From Nitrososphaerota archaeon (GTDB lineage Archaea > Thermoproteota > Nitrososphaeria > Nitrososphaerales > UBA57), in assembly GCA_024860875.1 (NCBI GenBank), contig JACPSZ010000002.1, forward strand, positions 1-42,252: 42,252 nucleotides of DNA, in the 5' to 3' direction. The translations under genes and the position numbers were made by a program. Position 1 is the first letter of the stretch, and the number at the start of each line of letters is the position of its first letter. Shown here piece by piece: positions 32,192-39,583 of the stretch. The notes beneath the pieces were generated by a model, which saw only the letters and a program-made list of their open reading frames with translations, did not search any database and was not told the origin of the DNA.

Positions 32192-32839
32192 ATGTCCGTA
32201 AGTTCAGGCCGCAGACCACTACCTACCAAGATAGAACTGATTAGGGTAAAGAGGAGCCTAGCCGTTGCAAGGTCTGTCTACAAAATCCTCGAAGACAAGA
32301 GAGATGTCTTGCTAAAGAGGATTGACGAATTAATTCAGCAGGCAGGCAACGCAAGGGAGGAGATGTCCGCCCCTCTCTTTGATGCCTATAGGGCATTATT
32401 CAACGCATACCTCGAAGTTGGGCCTGCAAGACTGGAATCTATAGCGATAACAACTCCAGCTCAGGTTAGCGTCGATGTCAATCTTAGGACCATTGTGGAT
32501 GTTAAGGTTCCTACATTTGTAATATCGGAGAAGAATCTTGGAATGACGTACGGATTTGCGGACACGACATCGAGCCTAGACGAAACTACAAGGCTGATAA
32601 GGAAGGTTCTGCCCAGAATAGCAAAGGCTGCGGAATACGAAAACGCGATATTCGGCCTTGCAAGAGAACTGGAAAAGACCCAGCGTCTGCTCAATGCTTT
32701 GGAATACATAATCATACCAGGCTATCAAGACTCTGTGAAGTTCATCGCTGCGACTCTTGAGGAGAGGGAGAGGGAGGAGTTTGTCCGTCTTAAACATGTC
32801 AAAGCTGTATTGGAGAAGAAGAAGGAGGTGAAGGTCTAA
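32192..32839 (+). CDS. atpD: A-type ATP synthase subunit D (central stalk)
   Basis: A 215-residue protein with two long helices forming the rotating central stalk that carries torque between head and membrane ring. The conserved start region (PLPTKIELIRVKRSLAVARSVYKILEDKRDVLLKRI) and the carboxy-terminal helix (FGLARELEKTQRLLNALEYIIIPGYQDSVKFIAATLEEREREE) are typical. A 48-residue gene begins at the base after its stop. Confidence 0.95.
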   Translation: MSVSSGRRPLPTKIELIRVKRSLAVARSVYKILEDKRDVLLKRIDELIQQAGNAREEMSAPLFDAYRALFNAYLEVGPARLESIAITTPAQVSVDVNLRTIVDVKVPTFVISEKNLGMTYGFADTTSSLDETTRLIRKVLPRIAKAAEYENAIFGLARELEKTQRLLNALEYIIIPGYQDSVKFIAATLEEREREEFVRLKHVKAVLEKKKEVKV

Positions 32840-32986
32840 ATGTCATTTGAAAAAGAGGTCAAGAAAGCGTTTGATGGGGCAAAGGCAAAACTCGACAAAA
32901 AGTACGAGGAGAGTGCGAAAAATGTAGATGACAAGGTCAGGGAAGCACGGGAGAAAGCTTATAAAAGGTTAGGGAAGGAGACGTAG
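32840..32986 (+). CDS. Small charged helical protein in the ATPase operon, 48 residues
   Basis: A 48-codon gene whose ATG follows the atpD TAA with no gap, preceded by the ribosome-binding-like GGAGGTGAAGG within the end of atpD. The product is almost all charged and helical: it opens MSFEKEVKKAFDGAKAKLDK and continues KYEESAKNVDDKVREAREK, with hydrophobic residues spaced about every 3-4, as in an amphipathic helix or short coiled coil. It sits between subunits D and K, where no standard subunit of this size exists. It might be a stalk-associated peptide; that is inference from position only. No homologue is recognised. Confidence 0.65.
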   Translation: MSFEKEVKKAFDGAKAKLDKKYEESAKNVDDKVREAREKAYKRLGKET

Positions 32987-33008
32987 GCAATTACAGGTGT
33001 AATGAAAG

Positions 33009-33308
33009 ATGAATGTCAAATTACTTGTATTCGGTGCGTTGTTCGTCGCAGTCCTTACTGTTACCACCAGTCCCGTTTTCGCGGTTGAAGCATCTCCAAC
33101 CCCCACCATCCCAAATAGTCTAGCGAAGGCGATAGGTTTCGGCCTTGCAGCTTTAGGCGCTGGCTATGCAATTGGAAATGCAGGTGCAGCGGGTCTTGCA
33201 GCTGTAGCCGAGAAGCCAGAAATGAGAACCTTCGCTATCATCATCGTTGCACTTGGGGAAGCGCTAGCGATTTACGGACTAGTTCTTCTGTTCATTCTGC
33301 CGAGCTAA
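33009..33308 (+). CDS. atpK: A-type ATP synthase subunit K (proteolipid c-ring)
   Basis: A 99-residue proteolipid that forms the ion-driven rotor ring. An amino-terminal signal-like helix (5-25, ending in SPVFA) is followed by a linker and a two-helix hairpin: LAKAIGFGLAALGAGYAIGN with glycine spacing, the polar loop AEKPEMR, and the second helix with the ion-binding carboxylate E84 in VALGEALAIYG. There is a single hairpin, giving one carboxylate per two-helix unit. The helix lacks the extra polar Q/S/T pattern of typical Na+ rings as far as I can judge, so protons are more likely. Confidence 0.92.
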   Translation: MNVKLLVFGALFVAVLTVTTSPVFAVEASPTPTIPNSLAKAIGFGLAALGAGYAIGNAGAAGLAAVAEKPEMRTFAIIIVALGEALAIYGLVLLFILPS

Positions 33309-33317
33309 AATTCTCAA

Positions 33318-33545
33318 CTAAATCGTGGCAGCTCGCTTGGCAGCCGCGTAGGATATTATTAGAGAGACAAAAAAACCTGCCAGAGAAAATACTATGGGCA
33401 TCAGGGCGGAATTGCCGAGTCCCCAAGCCTCATTAACGTACAAGCCCAGAAATACTCCTGCCAGCACAAACCCAGCAATTATAATTGGAAGTACGGCCAG
33501 AGTTATCATGACTCTGCGTTTTATGCGTGTTTTAGCATCTGTCAA
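33318..33545 (-). CDS. Small two-helix membrane protein coupled to pyrI
   Basis: A 75-residue protein with a basic amino terminus (TDAKTRIKRRV) and two hydrophobic helices (about 14-36 and 46-68) ending in AAAKRAATI. The open frame extends up to 33680 but would lie inside pyrI. The TTG at 33545 overlaps the pyrI TGA as TTGA, a coupling arrangement seen elsewhere in this window, so I take it as the start; an ATG at 33509 is the fallback. Function is not recognised. It is convergent with atpK, nine bases away. Confidence 0.6.
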   Translation of the reverse strand: MTDAKTRIKRRVMITLAVLPIIIAGFVLAGVFLGLYVNEAWGLGNSALMPIVFSLAGFFVSLIISYAAAKRAATI

Positions 33546-34003
33546 ACCTCGGCTAACTCCTCTGGTTGCAATATTCTGGCGCAGTATTTGCACTGCAACA
33601 TTGGGGGTTCTTTCTTCAAAACCTTGATTTCGGAAGTTATCGGCTCTCTGGCGTTTGATATGCATGTTGGATTTGGGCACTTGAAGATTCCGACGAAACT
33701 TTCTGGCAGTTGAACGGATCTTTTTTCGACTATTTTGTATTCCCTGATGATGTTGACCGTTGCTCTTGGGGCTATTAATGCAAGCTTGTTAGTTTCTTCA
33801 GGTTTGAGCACTCTATTTTCAATCTTAACAACGTCCTTCTTGCCTATCTTCTTGCTGGAAACGTTCATGGCGACGCTGACGATATTGCCATCTGTTCCCT
33901 TTATGTTGAGGGCAGAAAGAACCACCAACGCGGTTCCAGGCTCTACATGGTCTAGCACGGTTCCATTGCGTATCCTGCCGACTAGGAGGCCCTCTTCAGA
34001 CAT
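33542..34003 (-). CDS. pyrI: Aspartate carbamoyltransferase regulatory subunit PyrI
   Basis: A 153-residue regulatory chain that binds nucleotides and, with catalytic PyrB, forms the allosteric aspartate transcarbamoylase of pyrimidine synthesis. Clear landmarks are IRNGTVLDHVEPGTA near 11-25, GKKDVVKIENRVL at 54-66, LALIAPRATVN at 74-84 and the zinc site C109, C114, C138, C141, at the same numbers as in the E. coli protein. pyrB is not next to it in the window, although pyrBI is usually an operon. Upstream lies copy B of the dispersed element, whose TATA box could serve as its promoter with a leader of about 115 bases. Confidence 0.95.
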   Translation of the reverse strand: MSEEGLLVGRIRNGTVLDHVEPGTALVVLSALNIKGTDGNIVSVAMNVSSKKIGKKDVVKIENRVLKPEETNKLALIAPRATVNIIREYKIVEKRSVQLPESFVGIFKCPNPTCISNAREPITSEIKVLKKEPPMLQCKYCARILQPEELAEV

Positions 34004-34041
34004 TCTCTATTGTGCTGACATTATTGCATTTAACTGCTTTG

Positions 34042-34163
34042 TCCGCCTCTGCACAAAGGATCAGGGGTTACAACACAAGAAAAAATAGTATAGTAATAGA
34101 GTAGATTATTGTCTGTGTATGTCCCCCTACCCTTGCAATATAAACCCAAAAGATGAAGTGAAT
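34042..34163 (-). repeat. Dispersed noncoding element, copy B (candidate small RNA gene or pyrI leader)
   Basis: The reverse complement of this 122-base stretch matches copy A (12698-12843). Its TATA box TTTATATT occupies 34137-34144. The unit reads ATTCACTTCATCTTTTGGG, the TATA box, GCAAGGG, then a variable part, then CTACTCTATTACTATACTAT with a T-run, and finally TTGTAACCCC with a GTGC and GC-rich end. Relative to copy A it lacks about 16 bases in the middle plus several small indels. It lies between pyrI and tatC and points at pyrI, whereas copy A points at the 3' end of an unrelated gene. Confidence 0.7.
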
Positions 34164-34168
34164 CCTCG

Positions 34169-34186
34169 TTTGACAGTCAAGTCAAA
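34169..34186. promoter_or_regulatory. Palindrome upstream of copy B and tatC
   Basis: TTTGAC-AGTCAA-GTCAAA is an inverted repeat of six-base arms with a six-base centre. It lies 25 bp upstream of the TATA box of copy B and about 96 bp before tatC. A regulator site for either is possible. Confidence 0.35.
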
Positions 34187-34281
34187 ATGCTCTGAATAAT
34201 ACAGTAGAGGTGGTATTAGGGTTGCTAACAAGCATACAGAAAAGATAGTTAAGCAGAGATATTCTGGCTGGTAGTGAGAAA

Positions 34282-35088
34282 TTGCCTGACCAGATGCGTA
34301 CTGTACTGGAGCACATAGAAGAGCTCCGCAAGCACATGGTAAGGATTCTTATTTCTGTTGCAGTCATAGCTGGCCTCTCCTTCGTACTCTCTATCAGGCA
34401 ATTTACATTTGAAGACGTTACCCTGCCTCTTCCATACCCCGACCCTGCAAACAACCTTGCTTCGCAAGTGATTGATTTTGTAAAGAATACAACTCTACCA
34501 AAATATGTGCAGTTAATAGTGACTTCTCCGGGTCAAGCATTTCTTTCGCAGATGTACGCCTCCATATTTCTTGGAGTTCTGCTCAGCACTCCCGTGATAC
34601 TTTACGAGATTGCCGCATTCATAAGCCCGGGATTGTATGAAAACGAGAAGCGACTCATAAGGAACATAATGATACCTACAACGATTCTTTTCATTATTGG
34701 CTGTGCCTTCGGCTTCTTCTTTGTAGTACCTTTTTCAATGGATTTTCTCTACGGATACGCAGTTTCTATTGGAGCTCAGACCTTCATTACGTTAGATGAA
34801 TTGATCTCTTTTGTATTTCTGTTCGTCTTAGCCTTCGGAATATCTTTCGAGCTCCCAGTTATTATGTGGGCTCTTTCGACTGTGGGCTTGGTAAAGCCTC
34901 AGTTCTGGAAGAACAATTGGAGATATGCCGTTGTAGCGATAACGATCTTTGGGGCAGTCATAACTCCAGATGGCAGTGGTATTACGATGTGGTTCGTAGC
35001 ACTTCCCATGATGGCTCTCTACGCTGCTGGATATCTTTCCGTTAGGAAGAAAACTACTTCATCACGACATTCTCAACAGTCAGGTTGA
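34282..35088 (+). CDS. tatC: Sec-independent (Tat) translocase subunit TatC
   Basis: A 268-residue six-helix membrane protein that recognises twin-arginine signal peptides. The conserved amino end LEHIEELRKHMVRIL, the loop FISPGLYENEKRLI and the later FGISFELPVIMWALSTVGLVKP are all family signatures. The longest frame starts at TTG 34282; an ATG four codons later (34294) is an equally good start. No tatA is adjacent. Its last 35 bases overlap the end of the convergent AbrB-PhoU gene. Confidence 0.94.
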   Translation: MPDQMRTVLEHIEELRKHMVRILISVAVIAGLSFVLSIRQFTFEDVTLPLPYPDPANNLASQVIDFVKNTTLPKYVQLIVTSPGQAFLSQMYASIFLGVLLSTPVILYEIAAFISPGLYENEKRLIRNIMIPTTILFIIGCAFGFFFVVPFSMDFLYGYAVSIGAQTFITLDELISFVFLFVLAFGISFELPVIMWALSTVGLVKPQFWKNNWRYAVVAITIFGAVITPDGSGITMWFVALPMMALYAAGYLSVRKKTTSSRHSQQSG

Positions 35089-36091
35089 GCACTATCTCAG
35101 CAATATCTCCTGCATACTCTGCAGTCCTGCGTACATCCTCCAAAATTACCCTGAGGCTTGAGAGATCTTTCCCGCGCAGTTTTTCTGCAATCTCTAGAAT
35201 TTCCTTTTCGTATTTTGGGGCCTGCTGAGCAAGTTCAACAACGCTGTCTGCAAGAGCGTAGTCTCTCTTGAAGAGAGCGGTCATAGAATTGTCAAGGGTT
35301 TCAAGAGCGTACTTGCTGTACTCCTCTATCTTCTTCATTACCTGCTGAGGGGTAACAATCTCTGATTCAACTACTATCTCTGCTATGCCACTCGCATGAT
35401 CTGCAATCCTTTCGAGACTTTTGATTATCAACCTATACCCCAAACAATCCCTTCTGTCCTTCAAGCCTACAGTTTCAAGGGAGCTCTGGCTCTGCACAGC
35501 AAACTTCAATTGCCGAATCACATAAAGACTGAATCTGTCAACTTCGTCATCAGAAAGTATAACCTCCTCAGCAATGTCTTTGTTACGCTCCCCCAAAGCT
35601 ATTACTGCGTCTTTGTGCATGGCAGTTGCAATCAGGTGCATCCTCCGCACGGCATTTTCTACCGAGAGGTCTGCAATACTCAAAAGAACTTGCAGTGTCA
35701 TTTTTTCGGACGAATCATCAACAATTTCCGTTCCGACAAGTTTTGTGCGCACCAAATTTTTTACTGCATTCCTTTGTGCAGGTGTAAACCTTCCTTCTTT
35801 GGACCTAACCTGTATGTTGCCGTATCCGATAAGGTAGATGGAAACGATTTTCCTCGCTAGAGAAGAGGGACTGTCATCTTGGCCTACCGAGACAAGGACT
35901 TCCGGCCTCTTCTCAACCTTTGCAGATTTCGGAGTTATCAGTAGTGATGAACTATCGACTCTAGACACAATTACAGAATCACCTGCAGTAAGGTTCATTT
36001 CTTTGACCCAGTACTTTGGGAGCGAAAGGATGTATGACGACCTGCCGGTGAACTGTATCTTCCTAACTTCTTCATCCTTTTTCTCTTTCAT
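35054..36091 (-). CDS. AbrB-PhoU fusion regulator
   Basis: A 345-residue protein joining an amino-terminal SpoVT/AbrB-type DNA-binding fold (about 8-55, RKIQFTGRSSYILSLPKYWVKEMNL, GDSVIVSRVD) to two PhoU-like helical bundles (about 120-340, with VENAVRRMHLIATAMHKDAV, LERIADHASGIAEI and VRRTAEYAGDIAEIVLN). In PhoU the E/D-x-x-x-D-x-x-x repeats bind metal clusters and sense phosphate uptake. The combination suggests a transcription regulator responding to phosphate status. It diverges from the DUF47-PiT pair across an AT-rich 177-base gap, the likely control region. Confidence 0.88.
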   Translation of the reverse strand: MKEKKDEEVRKIQFTGRSSYILSLPKYWVKEMNLTAGDSVIVSRVDSSSLLITPKSAKVEKRPEVLVSVGQDDSPSSLARKIVSIYLIGYGNIQVRSKEGRFTPAQRNAVKNLVRTKLVGTEIVDDSSEKMTLQVLLSIADLSVENAVRRMHLIATAMHKDAVIALGERNKDIAEEVILSDDEVDRFSLYVIRQLKFAVQSQSSLETVGLKDRRDCLGYRLIIKSLERIADHASGIAEIVVESEIVTPQQVMKKIEEYSKYALETLDNSMTALFKRDYALADSVVELAQQAPKYEKEILEIAEKLRGKDLSSLRVILEDVRRTAEYAGDIAEIVLNLTVENVVMK

Positions 36092-36168
36092 ATAATCAAT
36101 CTATATAGTAGGATATTGAATATATATATCACTTGCATCTCATATATATAGGATAGACAAGGACGTTA
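36092..36168. promoter_or_regulatory. AT-rich divergent promoter region of the phosphate genes
   Basis: Several TATA-like runs lie here. On the minus strand GATATATATATTC (about 36119-36130) gives a start near the AbrB-PhoU ATG. On the plus strand CATATATATA (36141-36150) predicts transcription starting near 36171. TATATAG-TAGGATA (about 36103-36117) and TATATATAGGATA (36143-36155) are near-repeats and may be a regulator's paired sites. Confidence 0.5.
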
Positions 36169-36306
36169 ATGATGCGTACATTTGATATGAGGAAAATAAA
36201 GAATCGGGAAAAAAGCGAACCTGATGCATTAGGGACAATATTAAACAAGCGCATTATACAAGACGGAGATGACCAATATGGGCTTAAGAAACATACTACT
36301 CCCTAA
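36169..36306 (+). CDS. Possible leader ORF, 45 residues
   Basis: An open frame with ATG-ATG at 36169/36172, right where the TATA box at 36141-36150 predicts the transcript start, so it could be read as a leaderless message. The peptide is polar (MMRTFDMRKIKNREKSEPDA, then LGTILNKRIIQDGDDQ). Its end overlaps the start of the DUF47 gene by 29 bases in another frame. It may be a real small protein, a leader peptide controlling the next gene, or chance. No family is recognised. Confidence 0.35.
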   Translation: MMRTFDMRKIKNREKSEPDALGTILNKRIIQDGDDQYGLKKHTTP

Positions 36307-36904
36307 AGACAAGAAGTTCTTCGATCTACTTACTCAAGAATCTGAAAACGTAGTCGAAGGAGCTTATGCTTTGCGCGACATGATGAACGACTTTAGGGGA
36401 AAAGAAACGAAGTATCACTTGATTCGTGATCTTGAGCACAAAGGAGATAGCATTGTACACACGATTTTTGAGAAATTGGACAAAGCGTTGATAACACCGA
36501 TCGACCACGAAGACCTCTCGCAGCTTGCTTCTAACTTCGACGATGTCATTGATGGAATCTATGGTGTTGCAAAACGGATCATACTATATGAAATTCCTGA
36601 GCCGACGCTTGAAATGGGAGAGTTTGCTGAGTTAATCGTTCAAAGCGTAAATGTGCTTAATACGGCCCTGAAAGTGATGCAAAAATTTGATCAAGAACAT
36701 ATAGAGAAACATTGCATAGAGGCTGATAGACTGGAGAACTTGGCAGACGACCTTTTGAATAGGGCTGTTGCAAAACTATTCAAGACTAACGATCCTATTC
36801 AAATATTGAAACTCAAGGAGATCTATGAAAAATTCGAAGAGACGACAGACAGGGCTGAAGACGTTACCGATGTTATGCACGACATAGTTCTGAAAAACGC
36901 CTAA
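36278..36904 (+). CDS. DUF47 (PhoU-like) phosphate transport accessory protein
   Basis: A 208-residue all-helical PhoU-related protein of the DUF47 family, which is nearly always encoded with a PiT permease and is thought to control it. It begins MGLRNILLPKDKKFFDLL, the usual family start, and has HLIRDLEHKGDSIVHTIFEKLD, DHEDLSQLASNFDDVIDGIYG and a final FEETTDRAEDVTDVMHDI with conserved acidic metal-binding repeats. The open frame extends to an ATG at 36269, but GGAG at 36265-36268 is spaced properly for the ATG at 36278. The PiT gene follows 18 bases later. Confidence 0.9.
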   Translation: MGLRNILLPKDKKFFDLLTQESENVVEGAYALRDMMNDFRGKETKYHLIRDLEHKGDSIVHTIFEKLDKALITPIDHEDLSQLASNFDDVIDGIYGVAKRIILYEIPEPTLEMGEFAELIVQSVNVLNTALKVMQKFDQEHIEKHCIEADRLENLADDLLNRAVAKLFKTNDPIQILKLKEIYEKFEETTDRAEDVTDVMHDIVLKNA

Positions 36905-36922
36905 GCCTTATTGTGATGAACT

Positions 36923-37942
36923 TTGGATAGCACCATCCTCCTAGCGGGAACAGTAGGAGTGATATTCATAGCGCTTGCATTTGATTTCATGAACGGTTTT
37001 CATGACGCGGCAAACTCTATTGCTACCGTAGTTTCCACAAGAGTGTTGCCACCTCGCGCTGCAGTATTATGGGCTGCATGGTGGAACTTTGCAGCTGCCT
37101 TTGGCTTTGGAGTGAGCGTTGCCAATACCATTGGAAAGGGGATTGTTGACCTAAAACCTGCAGAAGTAGGAACTAGTGTTGCCTTTGCTGTTATAGCTGC
37201 TGGGCTTCTTGGAGCAATAATTTGGGACGCGATAACATGGTACTACGGGCTACCTTCCAGCTCTTCGCATGCATTGGTTGGAGGATACGTCGGCGCAGCA
37301 CTTGTAGGAATTGGGCCTCAGGTAATAGTGGTTAGTGGCTTGGCAACTGTTGCAACGTTCATAGTGGTATCCCCAATAGTCGGCATGATCCTTGGTTTTC
37401 TGATAATGGCCGTTGTTATACATATTACCAGACGGTTTGCACCAGACCGAGCAAACAAATACTTCAGACGTCTCCAATTAGTTTCAGCAGCATTCTATAG
37501 TTTGAGTCACGGTACAAACGATGCACAAAAGACCATGGGAATTATAGCAGTAGTTCTTTGGACAGCGGGATTTTTAGACCACTTCTTTGTTCCCTTCTAT
37601 GTGATTCTGATGGCTCATACAGCAATCGCTTTAGGAACATACTTCGGGGGCTGGAGGATAATCAGAACGATGGGTATGCGGATTACAAAGCTAAAACCAA
37701 TAGGAGGTTTTAGTGCTGAAAGCGGAGCTGCAATAACCCTATTCATGAACTCCACACTCGGCATACCAGTCAGCACAACACATACAATTTCTGGGGCAAT
37801 AATAGGAGTAGGTGCACTAAAGCGATTAACTGCGGTAAGGTGGGGCGTGGCTAGGAGCATGACATCGGCTTGGATTCTGACGATTCCTATGAGTGCCTTC
37901 TTCGCCGCGATTTGTTATGCTTTGATCAGACTTTTCCTTTGA
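36923..37942 (+). CDS. pit: PiT-family inorganic phosphate permease
   Basis: A 339-residue membrane transporter taking up phosphate with H+ or Na+. The two inverted signature repeats are visible: DFMNGFHDAANSIAT (about 21-35) and SHGTNDAQKTMGI (near 194-206); SSSHALVGGYVG and VSTTHTISGAIIGVG are the other conserved helices. The start is TTG at 36923; the ATG at 36916 is out of frame and closes at once. Together with the DUF47 gene it makes a phosphate uptake unit opposite its probable regulator. Confidence 0.94.
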   Translation: MDSTILLAGTVGVIFIALAFDFMNGFHDAANSIATVVSTRVLPPRAAVLWAAWWNFAAAFGFGVSVANTIGKGIVDLKPAEVGTSVAFAVIAAGLLGAIIWDAITWYYGLPSSSSHALVGGYVGAALVGIGPQVIVVSGLATVATFIVVSPIVGMILGFLIMAVVIHITRRFAPDRANKYFRRLQLVSAAFYSLSHGTNDAQKTMGIIAVVLWTAGFLDHFFVPFYVILMAHTAIALGTYFGGWRIIRTMGMRITKLKPIGGFSAESGAAITLFMNSTLGIPVSTTHTISGAIIGVGALKRLTAVRWGVARSMTSAWILTIPMSAFFAAICYALIRLFL

Positions 37943-37968
37943 TCTAATTCATAATTGCAATGAGCAGA

Positions 37969-37976
37969 TTAAATAG
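37969..37976 (+). promoter_or_regulatory. TATA box of the metallophosphoesterase gene
   Basis: TTAAATAG is centred 26 bp before the ATG at 37999, predicting a start exactly at that ATG. Confidence 0.6.
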
Positions 37977-37998
37977 CATAAATTGAGGAGCTGTAGCA

Positions 37999-38748
37999 AT
38001 GATCATAGCACACATATCAGACCTGCACTTTGGCCCTCAGCACAGAAAAGGATTTTTTGCCGAGGCAGTCAAGGAAATTAACAAATTCAAGCCAGATGCC
38101 ATAGTCATTACCGGCGACTTAACAGAGAACGGGCTGCTAAATGAGTACAAAGCTGCAAAGCAGGGCATAGCGAAGTTTGATTGCAAAATAAAGGTAACAT
38201 TGAGTGGAAACCATGACTACCGATCGACGGGCTATCTGCTCTTCAAGCAGTTCTTTCCCAGCAAGCAAGTAACCGAAGTTGAAGATGTAGTAATAATACC
38301 AATTGGAACTGCAAGGCCAGACAGAGATGATGGCGAAGCAGGCCATAGACAGGTTTTGTGGGTCGAGGAGACTCTGACCAAGTACAAGAACAAGTTCAAG
38401 ATCGTTGCACTGCACCATCATTTAATCCCTGTTCCAGATACAGGAAAAGATTCGATTCCAATACTCGATGCCGGAGATGTTTTGCGAGCCCTTCTGAAAG
38501 GAGGCGTCGATCTAGTGATGTGCGGTCACAGACACAGACCTTGGATGTGGAACATAGAGAACTTTACAGTTATACATGCAGGCACGCTATCCTCGGAGAG
38601 GATGAGGGGCTTCTTCTCAAATTCCTATAACATCGTCGAAATAAATGATCGCAAGATCAAGACATACCTGAAAGTCGTCGGAGGGGAGAAGATGGAGATC
38701 GGCAGAATCGTTAAAGAAGCTACACTAGGTATTCCTGAAGAGTACTAA
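37999..38748 (+). CDS. Calcineurin-like metallophosphoesterase
   Basis: A 249-residue phosphoesterase with all five metal-binding motifs: D8-L-H10, GDLT with D40, GNHD at 70-73, HHH at 139-141 and GHRHRP at 176-181. The layout resembles the CpdA/cyclic-nucleotide phosphodiesterase-like group, but such proteins act on many phosphodiesters, so no substrate is assigned. It is cytoplasmic, without a signal peptide. It follows the phosphate permease by 56 bases but has its own TATA box. Confidence 0.9.
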   Translation: MIIAHISDLHFGPQHRKGFFAEAVKEINKFKPDAIVITGDLTENGLLNEYKAAKQGIAKFDCKIKVTLSGNHDYRSTGYLLFKQFFPSKQVTEVEDVVIIPIGTARPDRDDGEAGHRQVLWVEETLTKYKNKFKIVALHHHLIPVPDTGKDSIPILDAGDVLRALLKGGVDLVMCGHRHRPWMWNIENFTVIHAGTLSSERMRGFFSNSYNIVEINDRKIKTYLKVVGGEKMEIGRIVKEATLGIPEEY

Positions 38749-38830
38749 TCAAGTATTTTTGCCCGGCTTATCCACCGGAATTTACCTAGTTTGTTAAACC
38801 CTTCTGGCATCATAAAACCCTCGAACTAAA

Positions 38831-39583
38831 ATGGCAGATGGAGACAACCTATTTCAGCGTTATATGGGTAAGCGTGTAAGAGACGTTTACGGAAGGTATG
38901 TAGGCTTCGTAGTAGGCTTGACTAAAGATCCTTTTGGAGATTTGAGGTCGATTGGAGTAGACTCTGGAGAGAGAGGACTACTAGAATTTCCAGGCCAATG
39001 TGTCAATGCTGAAGGAGATTCACTTGTGTTCTTACCAGGCTGGAAGGTCGATTCTGACAGGTTCAAGCGTGAAACAGTGCTTGTAAACAACAGGCTACAA
39101 GCAGTTGAGGATTTGATCAAAGAAGGCGAGATTACTCAGGAAGAGTACCATGAGTTCCAGAAGGTCTATCAAGGTTACAAAGCAAAATTAGACGAAGTAA
39201 AGAAAGTCCTTGATGAGAAGATAAAAAGGAGGCTACAGGATCTTGATAGAGAGTCGAAGGACATCAAGAAACTCACGACGAACGTAAAGGTTCAGTTCAA
39301 GAGCGGGGAAATCGACGCCGAGTCATTCCGGGCCTCCCTGCAATATGGTTCTGTCATGAAGGAAAGGGTTGAAAAAGAAAAGGCTGACATTTCCGCTACA
39401 GTTTCGATGCTGAATTCGAATGCTCCAGTAATACAGACAGAGCCCGTCAAACGTGGAAAGGTCGAGGTCCAGCCAGAGATGGAAGCTCCGCCGACAATGG
39501 AAGTATCTGCTCAAACATCAGGCTCTTCAAGCGTCTCCAGCGAGGCTGGATGGCTGGCAAGGTTCCTAAAGGGCAAGCAGTAG
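38831..39583 (+). CDS. cdvA: CdvA-like cell division protein (PRC-barrel plus coiled coil)
   Basis: A 250-residue protein with an amino-terminal PRC-barrel (about 10-80: MGKRVRDVYGRYVGFVVGL, GLLEFPG), a long charged coiled coil (about 88-195) and a flexible proline/serine-rich tail ending in WLARFLKGKQ. This is the architecture of archaeal CdvA, which marks the division site and recruits the ESCRT-III protein CdvB through its carboxy-terminal tail. CdvB and CdvC are not nearby, as is usual in Nitrososphaerota where the genes are apart. A general PRC-barrel protein is the alternative. Confidence 0.75.
   Translation: MADGDNLFQRYMGKRVRDVYGRYVGFVVGLTKDPFGDLRSIGVDSGERGLLEFPGQCVNAEGDSLVFLPGWKVDSDRFKRETVLVNNRLQAVEDLIKEGEITQEEYHEFQKVYQGYKAKLDEVKKVLDEKIKRRLQDLDRESKDIKKLTTNVKVQFKSGEIDAESFRASLQYGSVMKERVEKEKADISATVSMLNSNAPVIQTEPVKRGKVEVQPEMEAPPTMEVSAQTSGSSSVSSEAGWLARFLKGKQ

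Noticed and set aside
33318-33680. 120-residue version of the small membrane protein
   Set aside because: Its first 45 codons would lie inside pyrI in another frame; the TTG at 33545 avoids this.
33542-34003. First taken for the exosome cap subunit Csl4 because of its zinc ribbon
   Set aside because: IRNGTVLDHVEPGTA, KKDVVKIEN and cysteines at 109, 114, 138 and 141 match PyrI throughout; there is no S1 domain.
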